The notes below the pieces were generated by a model. That model did no database searches. It had not been told where the DNA came from and was given only the letters and a program-made list of their open reading frames with translations. A DNA stretch of 8,682 nt, from NCBI GenBank assembly GCA_964580585.1, contig CAZOKZ010000110.1, positions 1-8,682 of the forward strand, written 5' to 3'. Position 1 is the stretch's first letter. Each line of letters starts with the position of its first letter. This document shows positions 7,160 to 8,682 of the stretch, one piece after another. A program made the position numbers and the translations under genes. The DNA comes from CAZOKZ01 sp964580585. Lineage in GTDB: Bacteria > Sumerlaeota > Sumerlaeia > SLMS01 > JAHLLQ01.

Positions 7160-7179
7160 CCGGGAACGGCTTTTCCCGG
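7160..7179 (-). other. Hairpin just before uppS
   Basis: On the minus strand CCGGGAA, a 6-base loop and TTCCCGG form a perfect 7-bp stem within the 41-bp frr-uppS gap, ending 9 bases before the uppS ATG. No T-run follows, so it is not a standard terminator. It could affect uppS translation or mRNA processing. Chance is not excluded. Confidence 0.45.
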
Positions 7180-7191
7180 CAGGAAACCGTC

Positions 7192-7761
7192 CTAAACGGA
7201 CATGATTTCCTTTTCCTTCTTTTTGATCTTCTCATCCACGTTCTTGATGTATTCGTCGGTCAACTTCTGGATCGCATCATGCGCATCCTTGCCGATATCT
7301 TCGGAGAACTGATGTTCTTTTTCCAGCTTCTTGATATCGTCGTTGGAATGCTTGCGGACGTGACGAATCGCAATGCGGGCGTCCTCGGCCATTTTCGCGG
7401 CCATTTTTACCATTTCTTTACGGCGTTCTTCGGTCAGCGGGGGAATCGAAATGCGAATGTTGACGCCGTCGTTGTTCGGATTGAATCCCAGGTTCGCTGC
7501 GATGATCGCACGCTCGATCGCCGACAACTGGTTTTTGTCCCACGGCGTTACCATCAGGGTCCGCGCGTCCGGCGTGCTGATGTTCGCCATTTGATTCAGC
7601 GGCATCGCCGAGCCGTAGGCTTCGACCTCGACCGCTTCGAGCACAGCGGGGTTCGCACGCCCCGTGCGGACGGTTTTGAACTCCTCGTCGAGCGCATGCA
7701 GCGCGCCTTCCATTTTGTGCTCAGCGTTTTTCTTCAGTTCCTTCAGTTCTTCTGTCAGCAT
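7192..7761 (-). CDS. frr: Ribosome recycling factor
   Basis: Releases the 70S ribosome from mRNA after termination, together with EF-G. The protein has 189 residues, close to the usual 185. Family motifs are clear: RTGRANP at 32-38, TLMVTPWDK at 68-76, IPPLTEERRKE at 106-116, and IRHVRKHSND at 122-131, followed by the long charged helix of domain I with a Lys/Glu-rich end. The start is the ATG 2 bp after the pyrH stop. AAGGAG inside the end of pyrH (7770-7775) lies 8 bases before it. A longer open frame runs upstream into pyrH on the same strand, but it is an overlap in another phase and not part of the protein. Tight spacing implies translational coupling with pyrH. Confidence 0.97.
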   Translation of the reverse strand: MLTEELKELKKNAEHKMEGALHALDEEFKTVRTGRANPAVLEAVEVEAYGSAMPLNQMANISTPDARTLMVTPWDKNQLSAIERAIIAANLGFNPNNDGVNIRISIPPLTEERRKEMVKMAAKMAEDARIAIRHVRKHSNDDIKKLEKEHQFSEDIGKDAHDAIQKLTDEYIKNVDEKIKKKEKEIMSV

Positions 7762-7763
7762 GA

Positions 7764-8513
7764 TCAATACTCCTTGGTTACCTTCGTCCCAATATCGCCT
7801 CGGGTCACCACGCGCAACGTGTTGCCCGGCTGTTTCAAATTGTACACCACGATGGGTAAATTGTTGTCGCGACACAACGCCAGCGCCGCCGCGTCCATCA
7901 CTCCCAGATTGTCGCGTATCGCCCGGCTGAAGGTGCAAGTCGGAAGAAACTCGGCCTCCGGATGTTTGTACGGGTCGGCGGTGTAAATGCCATCGACCTT
8001 GGTACCTTTCAGCACTACCTCAGCATCGAGTTCATTGGCGCGCAACGCTGCCGCTGAATCCGTCGTAAAGAACGGATTGCCGGTTCCGCCACCAAAAATC
8101 ACCACGCGACCTTTATCCAGGTGCCGGATCGCGCGGCGACGAATATAAACCTCGGCCATATCGGCCATGTTGATGGCTGTCATGGTGCGCGTTGCCACGC
8201 CCATGTTTTCGAGCGCGTCCTGGATCATCAACGCGTTAATCACGGTGGCCAACATGCCAATCTGGTCGGCAACGGGTCGCTTCATGTAGCGGGCGACTTC
8301 GCTGTTCCCACGAAAAATATTCCCACCGCCAATCACAACACCCACCTGAATACCCTGATCGGCGACGCTTTTGATTTCTTCTGCAATGAATTGAACGGAA
8401 GGAGCGTCGAGGCCAAAGGATTGGGGGCCCTTCATCATCTCGCCGCTCAGTTTGAGGATCACGCGCTTGTATAAAGGCTTGCTGGTCGTACTCTCTTCAG
8501 TGGATGAATCCAT
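7764..8513 (-). CDS. pyrH: UMP kinase
   Basis: Phosphorylates UMP to UDP with ATP in pyrimidine nucleotide synthesis. It belongs to the amino-acid-kinase family and normally forms a hexamer. Its 249 residues show VILKLSGE at 18-25, VVIGGGNIFRG at 59-69, DQIGMLATVINALMIQDALE at 83-102, the nucleotide-site stretch FGGGTGNPFFTTDSAAALRA at 140-159, KGTKVDGIYTADP at 169-181, and VVYNL near the C-terminus. The ATG at 8513 was chosen because homology begins about 15 residues in. The longest frame starts with TTG next to a terminator at 8603 and would add 30 unlikely residues. The ribosome binding site is weak. It is the first gene of the visible minus-strand unit; in many bacteria rpsB and tsf lie just upstream, which here is outside the window. 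Confidence 0.96.
   Translation of the reverse strand: MDSSTEESTTSKPLYKRVILKLSGEMMKGPQSFGLDAPSVQFIAEEIKSVADQGIQVGVVIGGGNIFRGNSEVARYMKRPVADQIGMLATVINALMIQDALENMGVATRTMTAINMADMAEVYIRRRAIRHLDKGRVVIFGGGTGNPFFTTDSAAALRANELDAEVVLKGTKVDGIYTADPYKHPEAEFLPTCTFSRAIRDNLGVMDAAALALCRDNNLPIVVYNLKQPGNTLRVVTRGDIGTKVTKEY
7770..7775 (-). promoter_or_regulatory. Ribosome binding site of frr, inside the end of pyrH
   Basis: AAGGAG on the minus strand is 8 bases before the frr ATG and lies in the last codons of pyrH. It fixes the frr start at 7761. Confidence 0.85.
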
Positions 8514-8527
8514 GATATTGCGCTCAA

Positions 8528-8559
8528 GCTCCAATCGGAATAGCTGGTTGCTCCAATCG
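8528..8559 (-). promoter_or_regulatory. 22-bp-phased direct repeat in the pyrH leader
   Basis: CGATTGGAGC occurs twice on the minus strand, complementing 8528-8537 and 8550-8559. The start-to-start distance is 22 bp, about two helical turns. It lies between the terminator and the pyrH ATG, where a promoter or operator would be. The second copy also sits in a small nested hairpin: GTTGCT at 8547-8552 pairs with AGCAAC at 8575-8580. Function is inferred from position only. Confidence 0.4.
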
Positions 8560-8601
8560 TTGGACCGGGAACCTAGCAACAAGCATTCGGGGGTGGAAAT
8601 C

Positions 8602-8624
8602 AAAAAAGAGAGGGCGTCCCTCTT
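8602..8624 (-). terminator. Rho-independent terminator upstream of pyrH
   Basis: On the minus strand AGAGGG pairs with CCCTCT around a 3-base loop (stem 8609-8614 with 8618-8623, plus a G-T pair outside), followed 3' by six T at 8607-8602. It would end transcription of a minus-strand gene beyond the window, possibly tsf. That implies pyrH-frr-uppS-avtA has its own promoter in about 8514-8600. I could not pick a convincing -35/-10 pair there. Confidence 0.75.
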
Positions 8625-8629
8625 GGAAC

Positions 8630-8682
8630 CAGGATCTTTCCGTTTTCTGATGTTTACCGCATCAGGCTTAGGAAGGTTTTTG
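8630..8682 (-). repeat. Right copy of the 53-bp terminal inverted repeat
   Basis: Exact reverse complement of 3-55. In this copy the repeat runs directly into the terminator upstream of pyrH, whereas the left copy runs into the kinase leader. The sequences inside the two copies share nothing further, so the boundary of identity is sharp at this side. The outer boundary is cut by the window end. Confidence 0.9.

Noticed and set aside
7762..7938. 59-residue N-terminal extension of ribosome recycling factor
   Set aside because: It overlaps pyrH in another phase, lacks family homology, and the internal ATG has a strong ribosome binding site.
8514..8603. 30-residue N-terminal extension of UMP kinase from a TTG
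   Set aside because: The TTG abuts the T-run of a terminator, and the added residues do not match the family. The leader carries a direct repeat instead.
1..8682. The whole window as a composite transposon or linear plasmid with terminal inverted repeats
   Set aside because: It contains core genes (pyrH, frr, uppS) and no transposase, and the inner edges of the repeats look like a repeat or assembly boundary. A 53-bp match fits a shared repeat better than mobile-element ends.

Overview
The window looks like a contig from an uncultured, probably Gram-negative bacterium of moderate GC content. No rRNA, tRNA or other marker is present that would place it in a phylum. The housekeeping cluster pyrH-frr-uppS has the order seen in many bacteria. 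Both ends carry the same 53-bp sequence in inverted orientation, so the piece probably ends at a repeat and is not a complete element.

Layout: (1) 1-158, the left terminal repeat and an untranslated leader. (2) 159-3008 (+), a large membrane protein that joins a class III cyclase-like domain, a Hanks-type Ser/Thr kinase, about six membrane segments and a C-terminal beta-rich domain resembling CBM20. (3) 3108-5037 (+), a small helical protein whose gene overlaps that of a complete terminase large subunit, with no other phage genes in view. (4) 5040-8513 (-), a compact unit transcribed pyrH, frr, uppS, avtA, which meets the terminase gene tail to tail with 2 bp between the stops. (5) 8514-8682, the pyrH leader with a 22-bp-phased direct repeat, a terminator for an upstream gene outside the window, and the right terminal repeat.

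How the genes work together: the minus-strand unit covers UMP phosphorylation, ribosome recycling, the polyprenyl carrier lipid for the cell wall, and alanine/valine transamination, which are growth-linked functions. The plus-strand genes are accessory: a signalling kinase and an isolated DNA-packaging motor.

The most striking signal is at the DNA level. The 9-mer GGGACGGAG (or its complement CTCCGTCCC) occurs exactly ten times between 3020 and 6320, five times on each strand, in several codon phases and in two intergenic spots. About 0.1 copies would be expected by chance in the whole window. It behaves like an uptake-signal, HIP1-like or packaging-type repeat, and it is absent from the kinase gene and from uppS, frr and pyrH.
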